A stretch of 5,646 bases of DNA from the NCBI GenBank assembly GCA_012798275.1, contig JAAZNO010000618.1:1-5646 (forward strand), given 5' to 3'. How positions within the stretch are numbered: position 1 is the first letter of the stretch; every line of letters starts with the position of its first letter. Made by a program: the position numbers and the translations under genes. This DNA is from Chloroflexota bacterium. GTDB taxonomy: Bacteria; Chloroflexota; Anaerolineae; B4-G1; SLSP01. The notes under the pieces were generated by a model. It was not told the DNA's origin and ran no database searches. It saw only the letters and a list, made by a program, of their open reading frames with translations. Positions 1 to 5,473 of this stretch are shown one piece after another.

Positions 1-1590
1 GGCGTCAGCGTCACCGTGTTGCTGGAGGGCGGACCGGTGGGCCTCGGCGAAGCCGATTCGCGCTGGCAGGGAGAACTCTACACGTGTCAGCTGCTCGAAG
101 CCGCCGGCGGCAGATGCTATTTTCTGATCCACGAAACGGCAGATCGCATCTTCAGCCGTTATGATTTCATCCACGCGAAATTCATCGTCGTAGATGACAC
201 CTGGGCCGTGATCACTTCTCAGAACTTCGGGAACGCCAGTATCCCCTCCGACGACAAGAGCAACGGCACTTTTGGCTCGCGCGGCGTCGTCGTAGCGACC
301 GATGCGCCCTCGGTCGTGGCCCGCGCGTCCGCCGTCTTCGTTGCGGACTGCGACCCCCTCCATCACCAGGACGTTCTTCGCTGGAACACTGGCAGCTACC
401 CAAAATATGGAACGCCCACAGGCCCCGTAAGCCTTCATGCGGCGGACGCCACCACCTACACGGTGCTCCTGCCGGAGCCGCTGCTCGTGACGGGCACTTT
501 CGCCTTCGAGACCTTCACCGCCCCTGAAGCCGCCTTGCGGCAGCGAGACGCGCTGTTGGGGCTCGTCGCCCGCGCCGGCGCCGGGGACACGGTCTACGTG
601 CAACAGCTCTACGAATATGCCGCCTGGGGGAGCGAGCCGCTTGTCGGCCCCAACCTGCGCCTGGAAGCCTACCTGAACGCCGCACACCGGGGCGCCCGTG
701 TCCGCATCCTGCTCAACAGCGGCGACTTTGGCCAGGAATACTACGACCTCGAGCAAAACTACGCGACCGTCGAGACCATCAACCAGCTGGCGCACAACGA
801 AGGGCTCGATCTCCGCGTGGTGATGGGGAACCCTACTGGCTACGGCGTCCACAACAAGATGGTGCTGGTCAACCTCCATGACGAGGGAGGCTACATTCAC
901 GTCGGCTCGATCAACGGCAGCGAGAGCTCCAACAAAGCCAATCGCGAAATGGCGCTCCAGGTGCAGAGCGACGCCGCCTACGCCTACCTGGAAGCGATGT
1001 TCCTCAACGACTGGTACCGCTCCGCTCCCCTCTTCCTGCCGCTGGTGGCCCACAATTACCTCCCGCCGCAGCACCTGCTCATCAGTGAGGTGTACTACGC
1101 CACCGGCGAGACCAACCGCGAATGGGTGGAAATCTACAATCCCACCGGGCTGCCGGTTGACCTGAGCGCCTACAAACTCGGCGATGCCGTCGCCGTGACG
1201 GATTACGAAGCGATGTATCAATTCCCGGCGGGGGCGGTCATCCAACCGCAGCAGGTGCTCGTCATCGCCGTCAGTGGCGCCGAGACCCCCAAGGCCGATT
1301 TCGAGCTCATCAACGACACCGACAAACCGGACATGGGACGTGTGGCAGGCTGGGGCACGGGCAACTGGACGCTGGCCAACCCCGGCGATCAAATCCTCCT
1401 GATCGGCCCCGATAATCAGCCAGTAGATGTGGTGATCTGGGGCACGGCGACCTATCCCGGCGTCCTCCCCCACCCCGGCGTGACGGCTTCGAGCTCCTCG
1501 CTGGAGCGCTATCCGGCAGCGGCGGACACCGACGATTGCGCCGTTGACTTCCGTGAACGGGCCGCCCCCTCGCCGGGCATGCTGCCCTAA
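1..1590 (+). CDS. PLD-like phosphodiesterase with C-terminal lamin tail domain, 5' end missing
   Basis: Probable exported phosphodiesterase (nuclease or phospholipase D-like) fused to a lamin-tail (LTD) beta-sandwich. The frame is open from base 1 to the TAA at 1588-1590, giving 529 residues, so the true start lies outside the window; the GTG at base 16 is only an internal in-frame codon. Counting from base 1, the first HKD motif is HAKFIVVD (H58, K60, D65), followed by TSQNF. The second is HNKMVLVN (H284, K286, with N291 where Asp is usual), followed by GSIN and NRE. Two such motifs make one PLD active site. A short linker containing LFLPLV leads to the LTD, about residues 359-505 (LLISEVYY, EWVEIYNP, then WTLANPGDQILLIG). 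Bacterial LTDs often accompany secreted hydrolases. No signal peptide is visible because the N-terminus is missing. The substrate is unknown. The family call is firm; the activity is inferred. Confidence 0.9.
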   Translation, partial: GVSVTVLLEGGPVGLGEADSRWQGELYTCQLLEAAGGRCYFLIHETADRIFSRYDFIHAKFIVVDDTWAVITSQNFGNASIPSDDKSNGTFGSRGVVVATDAPSVVARASAVFVADCDPLHHQDVLRWNTGSYPKYGTPTGPVSLHAADATTYTVLLPEPLLVTGTFAFETFTAPEAALRQRDALLGLVARAGAGDTVYVQQLYEYAAWGSEPLVGPNLRLEAYLNAAHRGARVRILLNSGDFGQEYYDLEQNYATVETINQLAHNEGLDLRVVMGNPTGYGVHNKMVLVNLHDEGGYIHVGSINGSESSNKANREMALQVQSDAAYAYLEAMFLNDWYRSAPLFLPLVAHNYLPPQHLLISEVYYATGETNREWVEIYNPTGLPVDLSAYKLGDAVAVTDYEAMYQFPAGAVIQPQQVLVIAVSGAETPKADFELINDTDKPDMGRVAGWGTGNWTLANPGDQILLIGPDNQPVDVVIWGTATYPGVLPHPGVTASSSSLERYPAAADTDDCAVDFRERAAPSPGMLP

Positions 1591-1613
1591 ACAGCCCGTC
1601 CCCGCCAAAAAGA

Positions 1614-1643
1614 GAGGACACGGGAAGCGTTTCCCGTGTCCTC
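1614..1643 (-). terminator. Intrinsic terminator of the EamA gene, shared convergent gap
   Basis: A perfect 13-bp inverted repeat (GAGGACACGGGAA at 1614-1626, its complement at 1631-1643) encloses a 4-base loop. Read on the minus strand it is followed at once by TCTTTTT (1613-1607), the classic terminator layout, and it begins 20 bases after the EamA stop codon. On the plus strand no T-run follows, so it would be at best a weak, Rho- or hairpin-only stop for the PLD gene that ends at 1590. Confidence 0.85.
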
Positions 1644-1663
1644 CGCATCTGATCCTCAAACGA

Positions 1664-2599
1664 TCAAACGTCGTCCATGGGATTGAACGACGGTGGCGGC
1701 GCGGCGCCGCCCAGCACATCGCGGCGCGCCAGCGACGTTCCGCCGACCAGCAACACGGCGCCCGCCCACTGCATCAGCGATAACGTCTCCCCCAGCAACA
1801 CCAACGCCAGCACCAGACTCACGACCATCTCCATGAGATTCAGAATTGCCGTCTGCACGCCGCCAAGGCGCTCCATGCTGAAGAACGTCGCCAATCGCGA
1901 CAGGGCCGTCGTCAGCCCCAAGGCAAGGATCGCCTGCCAGCCGGCGGCATTGACCGGCTCCAGGGGCGCGTTCCCCCACAGACGCGCCACAGACACGGTG
2001 AGCGCCATGCCGGTGATGATGTAGAGCGTCGCCGAGCGCGAGGGTACATCCGCGAGGACCCACTGGCCCATCACCATGTACCAACCGTTGAGCGCCGCCG
2101 AAGCGATCATCAACATCGCGCCGAGATGATCCGAGGGATTGGTCACGGCCCAGGGGGATTGTACGAGCACCGCCCCCACCAGCGAGGCCGCAAGTCGAAA
2201 CACCGTGAGGCGCGTGAGCGCCTGTCCCGACGCGGCAAGGAAGATCGCTACCCACACCGCATACAGCGAGCTGAGCAGGGAAGCGCGCGAGGCGTCCAGC
2301 CGACCCAGTCCGCTGTAGTAGAAAAGCGACCCCACCCCATTGATGGCGCCAATGATCAGGCAGTACACCAACATCCGCCAGGGGATAAGGAAGAAGCGTC
2401 GCCAGAAGATGAAGTAGACGATCATCAGGAACACCGCAGCGACCAGCGTGCGCAGCGCCGCCAGCGTCAGTGGGGTGATGCCCTGGCGATAGGCCAGCTT
2501 CCCCAAGATGGGGGCCCAGCCGAGCAGGAACGAGCTCAGCAAGCCGCTGTAGATTCCCAGGTTGCGCCGTGGCTCCTGGCTGCCCGATGGAGGCGACAT
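1664..2599 (-). CDS. EamA-family (DMT superfamily) transporter
   Basis: Ten-helix inner-membrane transporter of 311 residues, a usual length for the family. Two EamA repeats are visible, roughly residues 14-148 and 160-292. Hydrophobic segments lie near 16-36, 43-63, 76-97, 105-123, 132-150, 160-180, 190-208, 220-240, 250-270 and 276-292. The end of repeat 2 has the family pattern (LVLLGE, then WAGAVLLVGG). Members export or import small metabolites such as amino acids and nucleosides, but the substrate cannot be read from sequence. The ATG at 2599 is chosen because GAGGAG lies 5 bases upstream, and the long frames on this strand shifted by one base lack membrane character. The gene is divergent from the small membrane protein gene at 2656 and convergent with the PLD gene; an intrinsic terminator follows. 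The C-terminal tail is short, proline-rich and polar. Confidence 0.93.
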   Translation of the reverse strand: MSPPSGSQEPRRNLGIYSGLLSSFLLGWAPILGKLAYRQGITPLTLAALRTLVAAVFLMIVYFIFWRRFFLIPWRMLVYCLIIGAINGVGSLFYYSGLGRLDASRASLLSSLYAVWVAIFLAASGQALTRLTVFRLAASLVGAVLVQSPWAVTNPSDHLGAMLMIASAALNGWYMVMGQWVLADVPSRSATLYIITGMALTVSVARLWGNAPLEPVNAAGWQAILALGLTTALSRLATFFSMERLGGVQTAILNLMEMVVSLVLALVLLGETLSLMQWAGAVLLVGGTSLARRDVLGGAAPPPSFNPMDDV

Positions 2600-2604
2600 G
2601 ACAT

Positions 2605-2610
2605 CTCCTC
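2605..2610 (-). promoter_or_regulatory. Shine-Dalgarno of the EamA gene
   Basis: GAGGAG on the minus strand, 5 bases before the ATG at 2599. It fixes this start. An ATG overlapping the spacer is out of frame. Confidence 0.8.
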
Positions 2611-2640
2611 AAAACCGGACTTTTGCTCTCCGCCTTCCGT

Positions 2641-2646
2641 ATTATA
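2641..2646 (-). promoter_or_regulatory. -10 element for the EamA gene
   Basis: An exact TATAAT on the minus strand. Transcription would start near 2634, giving a leader of about 35 bases that contains the GAGGAG ribosome site. No good -35 hexamer lies 16-18 bases upstream, so an activator or other contacts may help. It overlaps the plus-strand -10 (2643-2648). Confidence 0.5.
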
Positions 2647-2648
2647 CT
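2643..2648 (+). promoter_or_regulatory. -10 element for the small membrane protein gene, leaderless layout
   Basis: TATACT lies 7 bases before the ATG at 2656, which would place the transcription start at or next to the start codon. No Shine-Dalgarno sequence lies between. This spacing is the known signature of leaderless mRNAs in several bacterial phyla. The -35 region (TTTTGC at 2621-2626) is poor. Confidence 0.45.
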
Positions 2649-2655
2649 TCACGCC

Positions 2656-3129
2656 ATGAAGAAATGGCGCACCCCCATAGTGCTGGCGCTCGTGCTTCTG
2701 GACGTCGGCGTGATCGGCGTACTCGGCTACACCATTCTCAACCCCGCCGTTCCGGCAGCCCCAGCGGTCGCTGAGGTCCCGGCGTGCGCGCAGATCGTCC
2801 TTTCCAGCCTGCCGCCGTATCTTTCGCCGGCAGTCGCCTGGGAGACAGACGCCCTCACCGTGAAACTCACCGCTTTCTACGCCACGCCGGAACCGCCGGA
2901 GGAGAGCGCTCAACTGTTGTGGGAAGCCCTCGATAGCCTGCAACGCGCCGCTGCAGTCGGCTGCACCCTGCCTCCCAAGGTCACCCTGCTGCTTCAAGCG
3001 CACGCTCAAACGCACAGCCTCAGTCACATCGCTCGCCTCGCCGGCGCCGACATCACCGCCTGGGCCGGCGGGACGTTATCCGAAGCCGAGCTGAGTCAAC
3101 GCGGCGCTTACTGGCGCGTCAGCGAATAG
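2656..3129 (+). CDS. Uncharacterised single-span membrane-anchored protein
   Basis: I do not recognise this 157-residue protein. It starts MKKW, followed by one hydrophobic segment at about residues 6-28 and an Ala/Pro-rich stretch (30-42), which suggests an uncleaved signal anchor with the rest outside the cytoplasm. The outer part (about 44-157) looks mostly helical. It holds only two cysteines, C44 and C103, which could form a disulfide. There is no catalytic motif, lipobox or known repeat. The ATG at 2656 is preferred over the in-frame TTG at 2623 because the latter would put 11 codons across the -10 elements and in front of the membrane anchor. No Shine-Dalgarno site precedes either start. 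The gene is divergent from the EamA gene and ends 9 bases before the convergent phosphodiesterase gene. High GC at third codon positions supports it being real. Confidence 0.75.
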   Translation: MKKWRTPIVLALVLLDVGVIGVLGYTILNPAVPAAPAVAEVPACAQIVLSSLPPYLSPAVAWETDALTVKLTAFYATPEPPEESAQLLWEALDSLQRAAAVGCTLPPKVTLLLQAHAQTHSLSHIARLAGADITAWAGGTLSEAELSQRGAYWRVSE

Positions 3130-3137
3130 CTCGCGCC
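3113..3137. other. Stem-loop spanning the convergent 3' ends
   Basis: GGCGCG (3113-3118) pairs with CGCGCC (3132-3137). Inside, AGC (3121-3123) pairs with GCT (3129-3131), leaving a two-base bulge and a five-base loop. It covers the TAG at 3127-3129 and sits just outside the opposing TGA (3139-3141). There is no T-run on either side, so it could be a weak two-way terminator or 3' RNA stabiliser, or chance in GC-rich DNA. Confidence 0.25.
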
Positions 3138-3138
3138 C

Positions 3139-3888
3139 TCACCGCAGCGCCGCCAGCAGCCGATCCGGCTCGTTAGTGATGAGCCCCTCCACTCCCCAGG
3201 CAGCCAGCGTCCGCGCGCGCGTCACGTCATCCACCGTCCAGGTGACGACCCACAATCCATGGCGATGCGCCCGCCGAATGCGCGCCTCGGTGAGCAGCCC
3301 GTGATGCGGATGCAATGCCTCATGCGGCGTGATAGGCCCGAACAGCCGCGCGCCGAAGCTCAAGGGGTCATACAACAGCCCGCAGGGGATCTCGGGCGCG
3401 AGCGCGCGGGCCTGCGCCAGAGCATAGGGCTTGAAGGACGAAAACCACACCCGCTCCGTCAGCCCCAGACGCCGCACCAGCGCCACCACTGCCGCCTCCA
3501 GCGCGTCATCCCGCCGCAAAAAGGCCTTGAGCTCGATGTTAATGAGCAGCCGCTGCCCAAACGCCGTCAGCACCTCTTCCAACGTCGGGATTCGCTCGCC
3601 GGCAAAGGCCGGGTCGAAACGCACGCCGGCATCCAGCGCTTGCAGCTGCGCCAGCGTGAGATCGGCGACAGCGCCGCTGCCGTTAGTCGTCGTGTCCACC
3701 CGCTCATCGTGGATGACGACCGGCACGCCATCCGCGCTGAGATGCACGTCGAGCTCGACGCCATCGGCGCCCATCTCCAGGGCTTTCCGAAAGGCCACGA
3801 GGGTGTTCTGCGGCGCGGCGTGACTCGCGCCCCGGTGGGCAAAGATCAACGGACGCTGTGAAGGCCAGGTTGAAGGAAACTGCGCCAT
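3139..3888 (-). CDS. Cytosolic glycerophosphodiester phosphodiesterase (GDPD family, UgpQ-like)
   Basis: Hydrolyses glycerophosphodiesters (phospholipid headgroup products) to glycerol-3-phosphate and an alcohol. The 249-residue protein is a single GDPD TIM barrel of normal length for short UgpQ-like enzymes, with no signal peptide, so it is probably cytosolic. Visible family residues are H18-R19 in FAHRGA, N28-T29, E45 and D47 in GVELDVHLS, H60 in VVIHD, IPTLEEVL (100-107), E119 and K121 in NIELK, WTVDD (217-221) and GLITNEPD (235-242). All expected catalytic and metal ligands are present. The ATG at 3888 is chosen because GGAG lies 7 bases upstream (inside the end of the ATPase gene) and because the domain starts right after it; the frame stays open further up but encodes no family sequence there. 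It is one base downstream of the ATPase stop, so translation is probably coupled. Confidence 0.94.
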   Translation of the reverse strand: MAQFPSTWPSQRPLIFAHRGASHAAPQNTLVAFRKALEMGADGVELDVHLSADGVPVVIHDERVDTTTNGSGAVADLTLAQLQALDAGVRFDPAFAGERIPTLEEVLTAFGQRLLINIELKAFLRRDDALEAAVVALVRRLGLTERVWFSSFKPYALAQARALAPEIPCGLLYDPLSFGARLFGPITPHEALHPHHGLLTEARIRRAHRHGLWVVTWTVDDVTRARTLAAWGVEGLITNEPDRLLAALR

Positions 3889-3889
3889 T

Positions 3890-5191
3890 TTAGAGCTCCA
3901 CAAAATAAGCCGCCGCGGCCCGATCCAGGAGTTCCTGGCTGAGGGAGGGCGGCACGTTGAGATAGCGGGCAATGTCAATGATCTGATCTACCAGGTCACG
4001 GGGATGACAGGCGCGCGGAGCGCGATGCGGCTTGATATAATGTTCCTTGATCAGGTACGCCAGCGCGGCGTCGCTCCACTCGATCCCCCGCGCCTGACAA
4101 ATGCGCTTGAGAATCTCGCGGTAGCCGTCCCAATCGGGATCGCCGACCTCGATTTTGTGGCGGATACGGCGCAGAAAAGCCTCGTCAACCAGGTCCTTGG
4201 GGGCGAGATTGGTCGAGAAGACAATCAGCACCTCGAAAGGAATCTCGATTTTGCGGCCCGTGTGCAGGGTCAGATAATCCAGGCGCTTCTCCAGCGGCAC
4301 GATCCAGCGGTTCAGCAGATCGCGCGGGCGGACCTGTTGACGTCCGAAGTCGTCAATCAACAGGATGCCGCCGTTAGCACGCATCTGGAAGGGCGACTCG
4401 TAATATTTGTTGTTCACGTCGTAAACCAGATCCAACCCTTCCAACGTGAGCTCGCCACCGACCACGATGAAAGGGCGCCGGATGCGGATCCAGCGGGTGT
4501 CAATGGTGCGCTGCGTCGCCGCATCCAGGGGTGCCAGCACATGGTTGACGTTGTCGAAGACCTTGATCACCTGCCCATCTACTTCTACGGCAAAGGGGAT
4601 AAAAATATCACCTTCCATCAGCAGGGAGCCGATGGCTTCCGCGATGGAGGTTTTGCCGTTGCCCGGCGCGCCGAAGAGGAAAATCGAACGCCCGGAGTTG
4701 ACGGCAGGGCCGATCTGCTCAAAGGTCGTTTCGTTGATCACGAGGTGCGACAGTGCCTGCCGCAGCTGGCGTTTGTTCACGGTGATTTCCTTGAGGCCCT
4801 GGCGCCGCACCGACTGATTGTAAACCTCCAATGGCACGGGAGCCAGGCCGGCATACTGACTGCGCTCAAGGGCGTCCCGCGCCATCTCGCGTCCGCGAGC
4901 GGTCAGCACGTACTCGTAGGTAGATTCCGAAAGTCCGCTGGTGCCGCCGGTCGCCCCGCGCACCTCACAAAGGCGCTCGCGCTTGAGGAATTCCAGGCAT
5001 TGACTGACCACGCCCGCGAAAGGCAGCGCCATGCGCGTCGCCAGATCCCGGCCAGAGAGATAGCTCTCGAAATAAAGCACTTTCAACGCCAGGTCAGTCA
5101 GGAAACCGATATTCAAGCCCGTTTCCTGAACATTCCGCGGTGCTAACGGCGTGAAGCCAGGCGGTTGATTGCCCGTATTCGATTGCACCAT
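3890..5191 (-). CDS. AAA+ ATPase with N-terminal winged-helix-like region
   Basis: A 433-residue predicted AAA+ ATPase, soluble, with no membrane segment. Residues about 25-115 look like a winged helix (LATRMALPFAGVVSQCLEFL, then YVLTARGREMA), followed by a linker. The AAA core has Walker A GAPGNGKT (174-181), Walker B GILLIDDFG (275-283), a sensor-1-like FSTN (325-328), candidate arginine fingers at R341, R342 and R344 (FLRRIRHKIEV), and a sensor-2-like HPRDL (396-400). Walker B ends in Asp-Asp rather than the more common Asp-Glu. The general style resembles MoxR/remodelling ATPases, and similar proteins are usually annotated only as 'ATP-binding protein'; target and role are unknown. The start at 5191 is set by a full AAGGAGGT ribosome site. 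An upstream extension to 5323 would run through a hairpin and is rejected. It is the first gene of a two-gene operon with the phosphodiesterase. Confidence 0.9.
   Translation of the reverse strand: MVQSNTGNQPPGFTPLAPRNVQETGLNIGFLTDLALKVLYFESYLSGRDLATRMALPFAGVVSQCLEFLKRERLCEVRGATGGTSGLSESTYEYVLTARGREMARDALERSQYAGLAPVPLEVYNQSVRRQGLKEITVNKRQLRQALSHLVINETTFEQIGPAVNSGRSIFLFGAPGNGKTSIAEAIGSLLMEGDIFIPFAVEVDGQVIKVFDNVNHVLAPLDAATQRTIDTRWIRIRRPFIVVGGELTLEGLDLVYDVNNKYYESPFQMRANGGILLIDDFGRQQVRPRDLLNRWIVPLEKRLDYLTLHTGRKIEIPFEVLIVFSTNLAPKDLVDEAFLRRIRHKIEVGDPDWDGYREILKRICQARGIEWSDAALAYLIKEHYIKPHRAPRACHPRDLVDQIIDIARYLNVPPSLSQELLDRAAAAYFVEL
3896..3899 (-). promoter_or_regulatory. Shine-Dalgarno of the phosphodiesterase, inside the ATPase 3' end
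   Basis: GGAG on the minus strand, 7 bases before the ATG at 3888 and inside the last codons of the ATPase gene (V-E-L-stop). With the TAAaATG junction this arrangement favours re-initiation by ribosomes finishing the ATPase. Confidence 0.7.
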
Positions 5192-5196
5192 GAGGT

Positions 5197-5204
5197 ACCT
5201 CCTT
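5197..5204 (-). promoter_or_regulatory. Strong Shine-Dalgarno of the ATPase gene
   Basis: AAGGAGGT on the minus strand, 5 bases from the ATG at 5191, a near-perfect anti-16S match that decides the start. The site overlaps a perfect 10-bp palindrome, GAGGTACCTC (5192-5201), so the ribosome site and the bases before the ATG are self-complementary. Confidence 0.9.
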
Positions 5205-5213
5205 CGAAAATAG
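5201..5213 (+). repeat. 13-bp direct repeat, copy 1
   Basis: CCTTCGAAAATAG, identical to 5474-5486. Read on the minus strand this copy runs into the ATPase ribosome site and start codon. Confidence 0.75.
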
Positions 5214-5214
5214 C

Positions 5215-5240
5215 CCCGAATGAACCCGAATTTCACGAAT
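5215..5240 (+). repeat. Three phased CxCGAAT repeats
   Basis: CCCGAAT at 5215-5221 and 5225-5231, and CACGAAT at 5234-5240, spaced 10 and 9 bases. They lie 24-49 bases upstream of the ATPase ATG, on about one face of the helix. Such iterons can be operator sites, but no binding protein can be assigned. Confidence 0.4.
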
Positions 5241-5260
5241 AAGAGGGGAACTTTTTTTGC

Positions 5261-5299
5261 GGGGTTTTGCAGGCGGGCGTAGCCCGCCTGCAAAACCCC
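5261..5299 (+). terminator. Perfect 18-bp hairpin followed by T-run (+ strand terminator-like)
   Basis: Bases 5261-5278 (GGGGTTTTGCAGGCGGGC) are perfectly complementary to 5282-5299, with the loop GTA. On the plus strand it is followed by TTATTTTTT (5301-5309) and preceded by seven T (5252-5258). Geometrically it is an excellent rightward terminator, although all genes from 3139 to the window end run leftward. In leftward RNA it forms the same stem without a U-tract, within the ATPase leader. It may be an interspersed palindromic repeat rather than a working terminator. Confidence 0.6.
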
Positions 5300-5310
5300 C
5301 TTATTTTTTC

Positions 5311-5348
5311 TCCCCTCCCCCACGGCGCAAACGCCGTTGGGGAGGGGG
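5311..5348. repeat. C-rich/G-rich imperfect inverted repeat
   Basis: Bases 5312-5327 pair with 5332-5347 around the loop CAAA with a single mismatch (5321 with 5338); a T-G wobble extends the outer end. The inner part is ACGGCG/CGCCGT and the outer part CCCCTCCCC/GGGGAGGGG. Short interspersed repeats of this composition recur between genes in many bacterial genomes. Copy number here cannot be judged from one window. Confidence 0.65.
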
Positions 5349-5360
5349 CAGGGGGTGGGG
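5339..5360 (+). other. G-quadruplex motif
   Basis: Four G-runs of 4, 5, 5 and 4 bases separated by 1, 2 and 1 bases on the plus strand. It overlaps the right arm of the 5311-5348 inverted repeat, so quadruplex and hairpin would compete. It lies on the template strand for the leftward ATPase operon. Confidence 0.6.
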
Positions 5361-5373
5361 CAAAAGCTACAGC

Positions 5374-5466
5374 TTACAAAGGTTCATCCATCGCTGTCGA
5401 ACTACCTGATGCCAGACTGAACAATGACCGCACATTTTCATTCTTGAATGATGTGCGCCAGCACAT
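5374..5466 (-). CDS. Possible 30-residue leader peptide or small protein
   Basis: ATG at 5466 to TAA at 5374-5376 encodes 30 residues, beginning MCWRTSFKNE and ending TAMDEPL. I do not recognise it. In its favour, GGGG (5472-5475) sits 5 bases before the ATG, and the 13-bp sequence leading into this ribosome site is repeated exactly before the ATPase ATG. It points toward the ATPase gene, as a leader peptide would. Against it, codon use is AT-rich and unlike the neighbours, and there is no run of a single amino acid typical of attenuators. It may be a remnant rather than a gene. There is no membrane segment. Confidence 0.25.
   Translation of the reverse strand: MCWRTSFKNENVRSLFSLASGSSTAMDEPL
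5429..5457. repeat. Bulged palindrome
   Basis: CGCACAT (5429-5435) pairs with ATGTGCG (5451-5457), and CATTC (5439-5443) with GAATG (5446-5450). A TTT bulge lies between the two left arms, and only TT is at the centre. It lies inside the possible 30-codon ORF and could be an RNA hairpin or a protein-binding palindrome. Confidence 0.4.
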
Positions 5467-5473
5467 GGCGTCC

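Noticed and set aside
1656..2612. A 318-codon minus-strand frame overlapping the whole EamA gene
   Set aside because: It is shifted one base from the transporter, is rich in Gly/Arg/His and has no membrane or domain pattern; a by-product of GC-rich codon use.
2623..2655. TTG start 11 codons upstream for the small membrane protein
   Set aside because: It has no ribosome site and would put coding sequence over both -10 elements and in front of the membrane anchor.
3259..3861. A 200-codon plus-strand frame antisense to the phosphodiesterase
   Set aside because: The complementary strand encodes a complete GDPD enzyme with all motifs; this frame has only Arg/Gln-rich filler sequence.
3889..3978. 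A 30-codon N-terminal extension of the phosphodiesterase
   Set aside because: It would overlap the ATPase gene and lie outside the GDPD domain. The ATG at 3888 has a ribosome site and fits the family length.
4004..5146. A 380-codon plus-strand frame antisense to the ATPase
   Set aside because: It is codon-for-codon opposite the ATPase, so it stays open simply because TTA, CTA and TCA codons are rare there. It has no domain and no ribosome site.
5192..5323. A 44-codon N-terminal extension of the ATPase
   Set aside because: It would translate through the perfect hairpin and place a consensus ribosome site inside the gene. The ATG at 5191 is clearly better.
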